13,554 bases of DNA, taken from positions 1-13,554 of the forward strand of contig CAKRNX010000051.1 in NCBI GenBank assembly GCA_934371475.1. The letters run 5' to 3'. The DNA comes from an uncultured Lachnospiraceae bacterium. Its GTDB lineage: Bacteria; Bacillota; Clostridia; Lachnospirales; Lachnospiraceae. Below, piece after piece: positions 1-7,546 of this stretch. Position numbers and translations under genes: made by a program. Positions within the stretch are counted from its first letter, which is position 1; each line of letters starts with the position of its first letter. The notes under the pieces are model-generated. The model did no database searches, was not told where the DNA came from, and saw only the letters and a list, made by a program, of their open reading frames with translations.

Positions 1-2762
1 AGCTGGGATAAGCCCATGTTGTCAGCATCATGAATAATCATCGTATTGGCATTGGAAATGTCCAGCCCTGTCTCAATAATGGTCGTTGTCACAAGCACAT
101 CAATATCTCCGTTGATGAAATCGTACATGATGCTTTCCAGTTCCCGCTCCTTCATCTGGCCGTGTGCAAAGGCCACCCTGGCCTCCGGCGCCAGCTTCGC
201 GATCGTGTTTGTCATTTCCACAATTGTATTGACTCTGTTGTATACATAGTAGACCTGTCCGCCCCTGGCCAGCTCCCTGCTGATGGCCTCCCGAACCATC
301 TCTTCATTATATTCCATGACAAAGGTCTGAACAGGCAGACGATCCTGGGGCGCTTCCTCCAGCACACTCATATCGCGGATCCCGATCAGGCTCATATGGA
401 GCGTCCGGGGGATCGGTGTTGCAGTCAGCGTCAGGACATCCACATCCTTTTTCATCTGCTTGATTTTCTCCTTGTGCGTGACTCCGAAACGCTGTTCCTC
501 ATCGATAATCAGAAGCCCCAGATCTTTAAACTCCACATCCTTGGACAGGATCCTGTGCGTCCCGATCACAATATCCACCATACCTTTTTTCAGATCTGCA
601 ATCGTCTTTTTCTGCTCCGCCGGAGTGGAAAAACGGCACATCAGATCCACACGCACCGGGAAATCTTTCATGCGCTGCGTGAACGTATTATAATGCTGCT
701 GCGCCAGGATCGTGGTCGGCACCAGATATGCCACCTGCTTGCCCTCCTGCACCGCCTTGAATGCGGCGCGGATCGCGATCTCCGTCTTTCCGTATCCGAC
801 ATCGCCGCACACAAGCCGATCCATGATCTTGGTGCTCTCCATGTCTGCCTTGACCGCATCGATCGTCTGCAGCTGATCTTCGGTCTCCTCAAAGGGGAAC
901 ATCTCCTCAAACTCTTTCTGCCAGACGGTATCCGGGCCGTAGACAAACCCCTCTTTTTTCTGCCGCACCGCGTACAGATCCACCAGCTCCTGTGCAATAA
1001 CGCGCACCGCGCCGCGCACTCTCGACTTCGTCCGGCTCCACTCCTGGGTGCCCAGCTTGTTCAGCTTCGGCTTTTTGGCATCCGCATCCGCATACTTCTG
1101 AATCATATCCAGCTGCGTGGCAAGCACATACAGATTACTGCCGTCCGCGTATTCAATCTTCATATAGTCCTTCATCACATGATCAGACTCAATCTTCTCA
1201 ATTCCGCGGTAAACGCCAAGCCCGTGATTCTCATGCACTACATAGTCACCCACAGACAGCTCCGAAAAGCTGCTGATCCGGCTTCCCTCGTAGGAAGTAC
1301 GCTTCTTCTTTTTCTTTTTTTCTCTGCCGAAAATATCGCTCTCCGAGATCACGACAAAACGGATCATCGGATATTCGTATCCCCGGTGCGCATTTCCGTA
1401 AGTCACAAGGATCTCTCCAGACTGTACGGTGCGCTCCCCGTCTTCCGAATAAAAAGCATTCAGCTCCTGATCCCTCAGATCCTCCGCCAGCCTGCCTCCC
1501 CTTATACGTGACGCTGCCAGCAGGATTACGCGGTATCCTTCTTTTTTCCATTTCTGCAGATCTTTGACAAGCAGCTCAAAACTGTTGTTGTAAGGGTTGA
1601 CACCCCGGACAGAAATGCCGTATTTGCCGGTCACATCCCAGCTTCCCCGGATATTCTCCAGTGTACACAGCCCCACGCAGTTGCGTCCCGACAGGGCACC
1701 GATCATCTGCTGGCATGAAAAAAGCAGGCTGCTCTGTCCGGCCAGCGCGTATCCTTTCTCCATGCGGTGCTGCATACTCTCCCGGAACTCCCGCTCAGCT
1801 GCCTCCGCTGACTCTGCAAGACGGTTGGGTTCATCCAGGAAAAATACTGTATCTTCCGGGAAACATTCCAGAATGGACTCCGCATCCGGATAAAAATAAT
1901 CCAGGAATCCATCCAGACCGGAAGGGTCTTCAAATTCTTCCAGCTTATCTTTACACTCCTGCACCAACTGCTTTACCCGGTGTGCTTCCTCTGTTTTCAT
2001 TTCACCGCGCAGGACGGTTTCCGCCTTTTTTCCTTCCTGTTCCAGCTTTTTCAGTCCGATCTTCCGCACGTTCTTCTCCAGGATCAGCTCCGACGCCGGA
2101 TAGATGGTCACACTCTCCAGATTTTCAATGGAACGCTGGCTCTGTGCGTCAAAACTGCGGATGGAATCAACCTCATCGCCCCACAGCTCAATTCGCACCG
2201 GATTTTCCTCCGTCAGCGGAAATATGTCCAGAATGCCGCCCCGCACGGAAAACTGTCCCGGCCCTTCTGCCTGCGCCGTGCGCTCATAGCCCAGCTCCAC
2301 CAGGCGTGATTTCCATTCTTCCAGGTTCATCACATCACCGATATTCAGTGTGCGGATCCCCTGTTTCCACTGTCCAAACGGCATCAGATGGTTCATAAAT
2401 GCCGCCATGGTCAGAATTACCGTTACCGGCTTATTCTCCGCCAGTGCTTTCCAGACACCGATGCGCTGCTGCTCCAGCAGGTTACTGTGAATATCTGCCT
2501 GAAAGAAAATAAAATCTTTGGCCGGGTAGAACATCACATCCCGGTCAAAGAATTTGTAATTTTCATATATTTCTTTTGCTTTGAGATCGTTAGCCGCCAC
2601 AATCACTTTATGGGCATACCCCTCGGACAGGCAGTCTATGAAATGGGATTTCTGAGAATCAATGCAGCCTGTCACCTGCAGGACTCCCCTGTTTTTTTTC
2701 AAACATCCTAATATCTCTTCTACATCGCCCAGCTCATGCAGCGGGGTTCGAAACGCTTTCAT
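1..2762 (-). CDS. mfd: Transcription-repair coupling factor Mfd (3' end beyond window)
   Basis: Mfd is a cytoplasmic ATP-driven translocase that displaces RNA polymerase stalled at DNA lesions and recruits UvrA for nucleotide excision repair. About 920 codons are visible from the ATG at 2762 with no stop. The N-terminal third is the UvrB-like damage-recognition module. An RNA polymerase-interacting (CarD-like) domain begins near residue 504 (VGDYVVHENHGLGVYRG). The SF2 helicase follows, with Walker A GDVGYGKTE near residue 653 and Walker B DEEQ at 754-757, then TATPIPRTLHMSL. The window edge cuts the protein at NADNMGLSQ, just before the QLRGRVGR helicase motif expected next. Family members are about 1,100-1,180 residues, so roughly 200 C-terminal residues, including the TRG and UvrA-masking parts, lie outside. 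The start has AGGAAAGG ten bases upstream and AGGAG directly against the ATG. It lies 112 nt after pth and is probably last in the ddl operon. Confidence 0.96.
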   Translation of the reverse strand, partial: MKAFRTPLHELGDVEEILGCLKKNRGVLQVTGCIDSQKSHFIDCLSEGYAHKVIVAANDLKAKEIYENYKFFDRDVMFYPAKDFIFFQADIHSNLLEQQRIGVWKALAENKPVTVILTMAAFMNHLMPFGQWKQGIRTLNIGDVMNLEEWKSRLVELGYERTAQAEGPGQFSVRGGILDIFPLTEENPVRIELWGDEVDSIRSFDAQSQRSIENLESVTIYPASELILEKNVRKIGLKKLEQEGKKAETVLRGEMKTEEAHRVKQLVQECKDKLEEFEDPSGLDGFLDYFYPDAESILECFPEDTVFFLDEPNRLAESAEAAEREFRESMQHRMEKGYALAGQSSLLFSCQQMIGALSGRNCVGLCTLENIRGSWDVTGKYGISVRGVNPYNNSFELLVKDLQKWKKEGYRVILLAASRIRGGRLAEDLRDQELNAFYSEDGERTVQSGEILVTYGNAHRGYEYPMIRFVVISESDIFGREKKKKKKRTSYEGSRISSFSELSVGDYVVHENHGLGVYRGIEKIESDHVMKDYMKIEYADGSNLYVLATQLDMIQKYADADAKKPKLNKLGTQEWSRTKSRVRGAVRVIAQELVDLYAVRQKKEGFVYGPDTVWQKEFEEMFPFEETEDQLQTIDAVKADMESTKIMDRLVCGDVGYGKTEIAIRAAFKAVQEGKQVAYLVPTTILAQQHYNTFTQRMKDFPVRVDLMCRFSTPAEQKKTIADLKKGMVDIVIGTHRILSKDVEFKDLGLLIIDEEQRFGVTHKEKIKQMKKDVDVLTLTATPIPRTLHMSLIGIRDMSVLEEAPQDRLPVQTFVMEYNEEMVREAISRELARGGQVYYVYNRVNTIVEMTNTIAKLAPEARVAFAHGQMKERELESIMYDFINGDIDVLVTTTIIETGLDISNANTMIIHDADNMGLSQ

Positions 2763-2874
2763 CTCCTACCTGCCTTTCCTAATGAAGATTACACGGATTG
2801 TTACGTACTTTTCACTTTCCCATCTGATGGCCTCTGCCTCCACCATCGTACATATATGGGGTGACACGGTAATC

Positions 2875-3438
2875 CTATGAATTGTACTCATTCATGACAC
2901 GGTCCGCATCCTCGCTCACCAGCGCCGCCGCGGCTCTGGCTGCCCGGTCAAATGCATCCTCCATCTCGATGCGCTCTGAAAAAGAGAAATGTCCCAGCAC
3001 ATAGTCCGCCAGATCGTACCCTTCCGGCTTCTCCCCCACGCCAACCTTGACTCGCTTGAATACCTGGGTACCCAGCTGTGCAATAATACTTTTGACTCCG
3101 TTGTGGCCTCCGGCGCTTCCTTTTTTGCGCACACGGATCTGCCCCGGCTGCAGACTGATATCATCGTAGATCACAATCAGCTCTTCCTCCGGATCTATCT
3201 TGTAAAAATCGCAGACCTGACGCAGGCTCTCCCCGCTCAGGTTCATGAATGTCTGCGGTTTTACCAGAATCACTTTCTGCCCGTCGATGACACCGGTTCC
3301 CACCAGGGCCTTGAATTTTTCCGTGGATATGTCGATCCTGTAACGGTCCGCAACAATATCCAGCGTGTCAAATCCTACATTATGACGGGTTTTCGCATAT
3401 TTTTTGCCCGGATTTCCCAGACCTGCTATCACATACAT
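2875..3438 (-). CDS. pth: Peptidyl-tRNA hydrolase
   Basis: Pth cleaves the ester bond of peptidyl-tRNAs that drop off ribosomes, recycling tRNA in the cytoplasm. The 187-residue length is typical of bacterial Pth. The catalytic set is complete by alignment from memory with the E. coli enzyme: Asn9 in GLGNPG, His19 in TRHNVGF, Asp92 in YDDISLQPG, and Asn113 in the SAGGHNGVKS loop; the KPQTFMNLSG segment (60-69) is also intact. The ATG overlaps the last 10 nt of murF, whose stop is at 3429-3431, so translation is probably coupled; GGAGG lies upstream within murF and AAGG sits next to the ATG. mfd follows after a 112-nt gap. Pth next to mfd is a common Firmicutes arrangement. Nothing is missing or unusual in the protein. 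Confidence 0.97.
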   Translation of the reverse strand: MYVIAGLGNPGKKYAKTRHNVGFDTLDIVADRYRIDISTEKFKALVGTGVIDGQKVILVKPQTFMNLSGESLRQVCDFYKIDPEEELIVIYDDISLQPGQIRVRKKGSAGGHNGVKSIIAQLGTQVFKRVKVGVGEKPEGYDLADYVLGHFSFSERIEMEDAFDRAARAAAALVSEDADRVMNEYNS

Positions 3439-4817
3439 ACCTTACTTTTTTCCTCCAATGCACTGACAATTTTGGGAAACTCCATAAAATGGGAAGCCTT
3501 CACCAGGATCGTATCACCCTGTTGCACCTGGCTGTCCAGATCTCCAAGGAGCTCCTCCAATGTACCGTACCAGGCAGTCTCCAGCGCAGGGTTTGTATCC
3601 TTTGCCTTATCCATCAGATGGCGGCTCAGCCTGCCGACACACACCAGTCTGTCAATCCGGCATGTTCCGGCGAATTCGCCCACGCTCTCATGCAATGCCA
3701 CTTCATTCTCCCCCAGCTCTCCCATATCTCCCAGGATTGCGACTCTGCGCCCTCTTCCGTCCTGAAGCGCCTCCAGCGAAGCCTTCATGGACACCGGGTT
3801 GGCATTGTAACAGTCATCAATAATCAGATACTTCTCTGTGCTGATCTGGCGGAAACGTCCGTCTACCGGCTCCAGGCTCTCAATCCCGGCTTTGATCTGC
3901 GCAAGGCTCAGTCCGTAAGTCAGTCCCACAGCCGTGCCTGCCATGGCATTGTAGACCATGTGCTGTCCCGGGATCTTGATCCGTGCTGTAAATGCACCCT
4001 CTGGCGTATGGATCCGGCAGGAAATTCCCTGCATTCCCTGCGGACTGATCTCATCCGCCCAGATAGTCCGCTGCTGATCCAGTCCAAAGTATACCGGAGT
4101 GATCCCGTTTACATTGCGGATCTGGCAAAGCTTGTCATCATCCCCGTTTAATATAATATGCCCCTTCGGCTTCAGAAAATCAAAAATCTCCGTCTTTGCC
4201 TGCAAAATGCCATCCCTGGTATGCAGCGTCTCCAGATGACACTGACCAATATTGGTAATCACACAGGTGTCCGGTCTCGCAATCTTTGCCAGACGGTGCA
4301 TCTCCCCGAAATTGCTGATGCCCATTTCAAGCACTGCAATCTCATCCTCATCCCGCAGCCGGAATACCGTCAGCGGCAATCCCAGCTCATTGTTGAAATT
4401 GCCCTGCGTTTTCAGCGTCCGGTACTTCTGGGAGAGTACAGATGCAATCATTTCCTTGGTGCTTGTCTTTCCCACGCTGCCCGTAATCCCCACCACAGGG
4501 ATCTGCAGCTGCCGCAGATAATCTTCCGCAATATCTTTCAGCGCCTGCAGGGTAGACATGACTTTAATCCAGCTCCCCGCCGTGTCTTCCGGCAGTTCCT
4601 CTTCGGAGAGCACACAGGACGCGCCCTGTGCAAATACCGCCGGGATAAAGCGGTGACCGTCCACACGCTGCCCCTTAATTGCCGCAAACAGGGAGCCTTC
4701 CCCCGCCTTGCGGCTGTCTGTTACGATGGAGGCAACCTCTACATCACCCATTCCGTTTTTTTCATGTAAAATTCCGCCGCACGCATCCGCGATACGGCGC
4801 AGTGTCATATTTTTCAT
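3429..4817 (-). CDS. murF: UDP-N-acetylmuramoyl-tripeptide--D-alanyl-D-alanine ligase MurF
   Basis: MurF uses ATP to add the D-Ala-D-Ala dipeptide made by Ddl to UDP-MurNAc-tripeptide, the last cytoplasmic peptide step of peptidoglycan precursor synthesis. The 462 residues contain the N-terminal UDP-binding segment with TDSR at 33-36, the Mur ligase P-loop GITGSVGKTSTKE at 110-122, GNFNNELGLP at 139-148, EMGISNFGEM at 164-173, and the C-terminal-domain motif DDCYNANPVS from about 334. The start is taken as the ATG at 4817 because GAGG lies six bases upstream. A TTG two codons earlier (4823) would overlap the ddl stop and lacks a spaced Shine-Dalgarno. ddl ends only 2 nt upstream and pth begins inside the last codons, so these genes form a tightly packed translational unit. 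Confidence 0.97.
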   Translation of the reverse strand: MKNMTLRRIADACGGILHEKNGMGDVEVASIVTDSRKAGEGSLFAAIKGQRVDGHRFIPAVFAQGASCVLSEEELPEDTAGSWIKVMSTLQALKDIAEDYLRQLQIPVVGITGSVGKTSTKEMIASVLSQKYRTLKTQGNFNNELGLPLTVFRLRDEDEIAVLEMGISNFGEMHRLAKIARPDTCVITNIGQCHLETLHTRDGILQAKTEIFDFLKPKGHIILNGDDDKLCQIRNVNGITPVYFGLDQQRTIWADEISPQGMQGISCRIHTPEGAFTARIKIPGQHMVYNAMAGTAVGLTYGLSLAQIKAGIESLEPVDGRFRQISTEKYLIIDDCYNANPVSMKASLEALQDGRGRRVAILGDMGELGENEVALHESVGEFAGTCRIDRLVCVGRLSRHLMDKAKDTNPALETAWYGTLEELLGDLDSQVQQGDTILVKASHFMEFPKIVSALEEKSKVCM

Positions 4818-4819
4818 AC

Positions 4820-5851
4820 TCAACCTCTATCTCTCATAGAAACCTGAATCAGCTTTTCACACAGAGACGCAAAATCCATTCCAAGCGCCGCCGCCTCCTG
4901 CGGGAGCAGACTCGTAGGTGTCATACCGGGAAGCGTGTTTGCCTCCAGACAGTACATGTGATTCTCTGTATCCATCATCACATCAATCCGCCCGTAACTT
5001 TCCAGACGCAGCGCACGATACGCCTGCAGCGCATACCCCTGCATCTCTTTTGTCAGCTCTTCGGACAGGTCTGCCGGGCAGGTTTCAACCGTGGATCCCG
5101 CCTGATATTTATTATGGTAATCATAAAATCCCCGGATCGGCGCAATCTCAATCACCGGATACACTTCTCCGTCTACCACGCCAACGGAAAACTCTCTGCC
5201 GCTGATGTACTGTTCAATAATCAGCACATTCTCATAACGGAACCCTTCATCCAGCGCCGCCTGATACTCCTCTTCCGTGCGTGCAATCGAAACACCCACG
5301 CTGGAACCGCCGCAGCTTGGCTTCACCACGCAGGGCAGCCCTACGCCATTTTCAGCCGCAGCTTTTCTCTCTTCACTCTTTCGCAGCACAATTCCGGCCG
5401 GGGTCGGTACGTCACAGGCTCTGAAAAGCTGCTTTGACATCTCTTTGTCCATTGCCAGCGCGCTTCCCAGATATCCGCTGCCCGTGTACGGGATCCCCAG
5501 CAGATCAAAAGCCGCCTGCACTTTGCCGTTCTCGCCGTTCTCGCCGTGCAACGCCAGAAATACCGTATCCGCCGCCAGACACAGTTTCAGCACATTAGGT
5601 CCGAAAAATTCTCTTCTGCTGCTCATCTGCTGCAGTTTATCATCAAAAGAACGGATGTAGGCCGCTGCCTCATCCACATCATATGTATCGGTAAATGCCG
5701 TATCCGCATCGGCCCGCTCATCTCCGCAGTATACATCCACCAGGATCGCCTGATGCCCTTTAGAGCGCAGCGCCCTGCATACTCCCGTGCCGGAAACAAC
5801 AGAAATCTCTCTCTCGGTGCTGATACCGCCTGCCAGGACTACTATTTTCAT
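4820..5851 (-). CDS. ddl: D-alanine--D-alanine ligase
   Basis: Ddl joins two D-alanines with ATP to make the dipeptide that MurF, encoded next, attaches to the peptidoglycan precursor. The 343 residues show the ATP-grasp ligase pattern: EREISVVSG near 13-21, LHGENGENG at 101-109, KPSCGGSSVGVS at 177-188, and the metal-binding Asp290 and LEANTLPGMT with Glu303 and Asn305. The omega-loop keeps the Tyr-rich FYDYHNKY (242-249), as expected of D-Ala-D-Ala enzymes rather than VanA-type D-Ala-D-Lac ligases; this specificity call is inference. The ATG at 5851 was chosen because GAGGAGG ends eight bases before it. An ATG at 5857 would leave only two bases, and the frame further upstream lies in a repeat. 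It is the first gene of the ddl-murF-pth-mfd run. Confidence 0.96.
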   Translation of the reverse strand: MKIVVLAGGISTEREISVVSGTGVCRALRSKGHQAILVDVYCGDERADADTAFTDTYDVDEAAAYIRSFDDKLQQMSSRREFFGPNVLKLCLAADTVFLALHGENGENGKVQAAFDLLGIPYTGSGYLGSALAMDKEMSKQLFRACDVPTPAGIVLRKSEERKAAAENGVGLPCVVKPSCGGSSVGVSIARTEEEYQAALDEGFRYENVLIIEQYISGREFSVGVVDGEVYPVIEIAPIRGFYDYHNKYQAGSTVETCPADLSEELTKEMQGYALQAYRALRLESYGRIDVMMDTENHMYCLEANTLPGMTPTSLLPQEAAALGMDFASLCEKLIQVSMRDRG

Positions 5852-5859
5852 AATCATAA

Positions 5860-5866
5860 CCTCCTC
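5860..5866 (-). promoter_or_regulatory. Ribosome binding site of ddl
   Basis: GAGGAGG on the minus strand lies 8 nt before the ATG at 5851 and only 2 nt before an alternative in-frame ATG at 5857, so it decides the start. A palindromic repeat copy ends 5 nt upstream, close enough for its folding to affect ribosome access. Confidence 0.8.
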
Positions 5867-5871
5867 ATATA

Positions 5872-5946
5872 TAAAGCGCATTTGAAAAATCATTTTTTCA
5901 AATTGAAACTCGCATCTTACAAAAAGTCTTTTTCAAACACACTCTA
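5872..5946 (-). repeat. Family 1 palindromic repeat, internally deleted 75-bp copy in the ddl leader
   Basis: Read on the minus strand, the copy begins TAGAGTGTGTTTGAAAAA (17 of 18 matches to the terminus of the full copy at 7415-7546) and ends with a terminus matching 15 of 18 positions of the inverse (plus-strand 5872-5889). The next 25-30 bases after the first terminus also match the full copy, for example GACTTTTTGT against GGCTTTTTGT and TGCGAGTTTC against TGCGAATTCC. The central 57 bases of the full copy are absent. It lies between the proposed ddl -10 box and the ddl ribosome binding site, so it should be transcribed as the 5' leader. Confidence 0.85.
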
Positions 5947-5950
5947 AGCT

Positions 5951-5980
5951 ATTATACACAAACGCTCCCGTAAAGTGTAG
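5951..5980 (-). promoter_or_regulatory. Putative promoter of the ddl-murF-pth-mfd operon
   Basis: A perfect TATAAT -10 hexamer lies at 5951-5956 on the minus strand. The best -35 at usual distance is a weak TACACT at 5975-5980 (18-nt spacer). A TTTACG closer in gives too short a spacer. Transcription would start near 5944, inside the terminus of the family 1 repeat. The call rests mainly on the -10 and on its position before the first gene of the operon. Confidence 0.5.
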
Positions 5981-5999
5981 TGTAGATGCAGAGGCGCGC

Positions 6000-6062
6000 A
6001 GGAGAAATATGTCATGCAAATGCATAACGCGCACCTCGCAGCAAAAATGCCAAGGCATTCTT
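6000..6062 (-). repeat. Family 2 hairpin repeat, copy A (63 bp)
   Basis: Read on the minus strand, it starts with the hairpin AAGAATGCC-TT-GGCATTTTT, continues GCTGCGA, and ends GACATATTTCTCCT. It aligns without gaps over 63 bases with 10660-10722: 52 identical positions, and all 11 differences are transitions. It lies between the 3' end of hflX and the ddl promoter. The hairpin is AT-rich and followed by GCTGCG, so it is a poor classical terminator. Confidence 0.75.
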
Positions 6063-6113
6063 GAACTTATATACTATAATTACACGGATTGCCACATGCA
6101 GGCACAGGCAGGG

Positions 6114-7358
6114 TTAGACGCTTCCGTATATTTCCTGCGGCACATACGCCTTCACATAGATCCCGTTCTCACGGTACTCCTCGGTAAGCAGCTGACCATA
6201 CTTGCGGATCAGCTGGATCTTTCCTGCTTCTTTGTAATCATAAAGACGCTCAATCAGGATCTGACGTTCTGTCAGAATCTTCTCAAGCACCTGTCTGAGC
6301 TGATCCAGCCCCTCTCCTGTTTTTGCGGATACATTCAACACATAATCGGCTCGGAAATCCTTCAGCCGCACCGGCTCTTCCAGACGGTCCTGCTTGTTCA
6401 GCAGCGTGATAAATGTCTTGTCTTTCACACCCAGCTGCTCCAGCGTATCATAGACCACATGCATCTGTTTTTCCACCTGCGGATTGGAGATATCTGCCAC
6501 ATGAATAATCATATCCGCGTACTTCGCCTCTTCCAGCGTACTTTTAAACGCCTCCACCAGATGATGCGGCAGTTTGCTGATAAAGCCTACCGTATCCGTC
6601 AGCAGGATCTCCTGCCCGCCTTCCAGCTTCAGTGCTCTGGTCGTGGGATCCAGCGTGGCAAACAGTTTATCCTCCGACAGAACGCTCGCCTCTGTCAGTG
6701 TATTCAGCAGCGTGGATTTTCCCGCGTTGGTATAGCCGACAATCGCCGCTACCGGCACAGAGTTCTTTTTCCTCCGTTCCCGGATCAGATCCCGGTGCCG
6801 CTGCACCTCAGCCAGCTCCCTGCGCAGCTGGGCAATCCTGCTCTTAATCAGCCGTCTGTCCATCTCCAGCTTCTTTTCACCCGGACCTCTCGTGCCAATC
6901 CCGCCGCCCAGTCTGGAAAGAGAATGTCCAAGACCTACCAGTCTGGCCAGCCGGTACTGGAGCTGGGCCAGCTCCACCTGCAGCTTACCCTCACTCGTGG
7001 CGGCCCTGGACGCAAAAATATCCAGGATCAGCAGAGTCCTGTCCATAATCTTACACTCCAGCTCCTGCTCCAGATTGCGGATCTGCGCCGGAGAGAGTTC
7101 ATCGTCACAGATAATGCCAGTTGCGTCTGTCTCCAGCATCAGCTGATGCACTTCCTCAATCTTACCTGTGCCGATGTAGGTTCCCGGATGCACAGCTTCC
7201 CGGTTCTGAATCACCATACCAACCGTCTCGGCTCCCGCCGTGTCGGCCAGCTCCTTTAATTCCATCAGTGATTCTCTTGTCTCATTTTCTGACTGCAGGC
7301 TCACTCCCACCAGGATTACCCGCTCCTGCAGCTGTTCCATTTCTTTTGCTTCTGCCAT
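6114..7358 (-). CDS. hflX: GTPase HflX (ribosome-associated)
   Basis: HflX is a GTPase that binds the 50S subunit and splits or rescues stalled ribosomes under stress. The 414 residues include the N-terminal HflX nucleotide-binding domain (about 1-195), with HPGTYIGTGK near 57-66 and the signature GGGIGTRGPGE at 151-161 before a long coiled-coil-like basic helix (about 162-198). The G domain follows: G1 GYTNAGKS 208-215, switch region FATLDPTTR 233-241, G3 DTVG 255-258, G4 NKQD 321-324, and G5 SAKTG 344-348. A short C-terminal domain follows. The ATG at 7358 is preceded by AAAGG seven bases upstream. It stands alone: a family 1 repeat separates it from the TPR lipoprotein gene and a family 2 repeat lies after its stop. 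I could not pick a convincing promoter in 7359-7414. Confidence 0.97.
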   Translation of the reverse strand: MAEAKEMEQLQERVILVGVSLQSENETRESLMELKELADTAGAETVGMVIQNREAVHPGTYIGTGKIEEVHQLMLETDATGIICDDELSPAQIRNLEQELECKIMDRTLLILDIFASRAATSEGKLQVELAQLQYRLARLVGLGHSLSRLGGGIGTRGPGEKKLEMDRRLIKSRIAQLRRELAEVQRHRDLIRERRKKNSVPVAAIVGYTNAGKSTLLNTLTEASVLSEDKLFATLDPTTRALKLEGGQEILLTDTVGFISKLPHHLVEAFKSTLEEAKYADMIIHVADISNPQVEKQMHVVYDTLEQLGVKDKTFITLLNKQDRLEEPVRLKDFRADYVLNVSAKTGEGLDQLRQVLEKILTERQILIERLYDYKEAGKIQLIRKYGQLLTEEYRENGIYVKAYVPQEIYGSV

Positions 7359-7414
7359 AGTTCTACCTTTATTTTATCTCATCTCGCCAGTTTCCGAAAC
7401 ATTCCTGTACTCCC

Positions 7415-7546
7415 TAGAGCGTGTTTGAAAAAGGCTTTTTGTGAACTGCGAATTCCAGTTTGTGGGAGATTTCGCCCGAATGAGGGCAAAATATACCGCA
7501 AAGTGGGGCTCGCAGATCGCGGAAATGGTTTTTCAAACACGCTCTA
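7415..7546. repeat. Family 1 complete 132-bp palindromic MITE-like element
   Basis: The ends are perfect 18-bp inverted repeats: TAGAGCGTGTTTGAAAAA at 7415-7432 and its exact reverse complement at 7529-7546. Inner arms are centred on the same point (7480.5): CTGCGA 7446-7451 with TCGCAG 7510-7515, and ATTTCGCCC 7469-7477 with GGGCAAAAT 7484-7492 around a six-base loop. The whole element can therefore fold as one long hairpin. Both ends finish in TA, which would suit a TA target duplication of the Tc1/mariner-IS630 type (inference). There is no coding capacity. Two other copies occur in the window. The right end supplies the stop codon of the TPR lipoprotein gene. Confidence 0.85.

Noticed and set aside
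30..1511. Long plus-strand open frame of about 490 codons
   Set aside because: It lies antisense to the well-supported mfd coding sequence, has a His/Arg/Leu-rich composition typical of a reverse-strand shadow, and has no recognisable domain.
4821..4823. TTG as the start of murF
   Set aside because: The ATG at 4817 has GAGG at a proper six-base distance; the TTG does not.
6043..6062. Intrinsic terminator for hflX at the family 2 hairpin
   Set aside because: The stem is AT-rich, its T run is part of the stem, and it is followed by GCTGCG; the same hairpin occurs upstream of other genes.
2788..6091. Shared 13-mer ATTACACGGATTG at 2788-2800 and 6079-6091, both intergenic
   Set aside because: In a window of this length, two or three chance 13-base matches are expected over both strands, and similarity does not extend on either side.
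6009..7259. Long plus-strand open frame of about 416 codons
   Set aside because: Antisense shadow of hflX, whose GTPase motifs are all intact on the minus strand.
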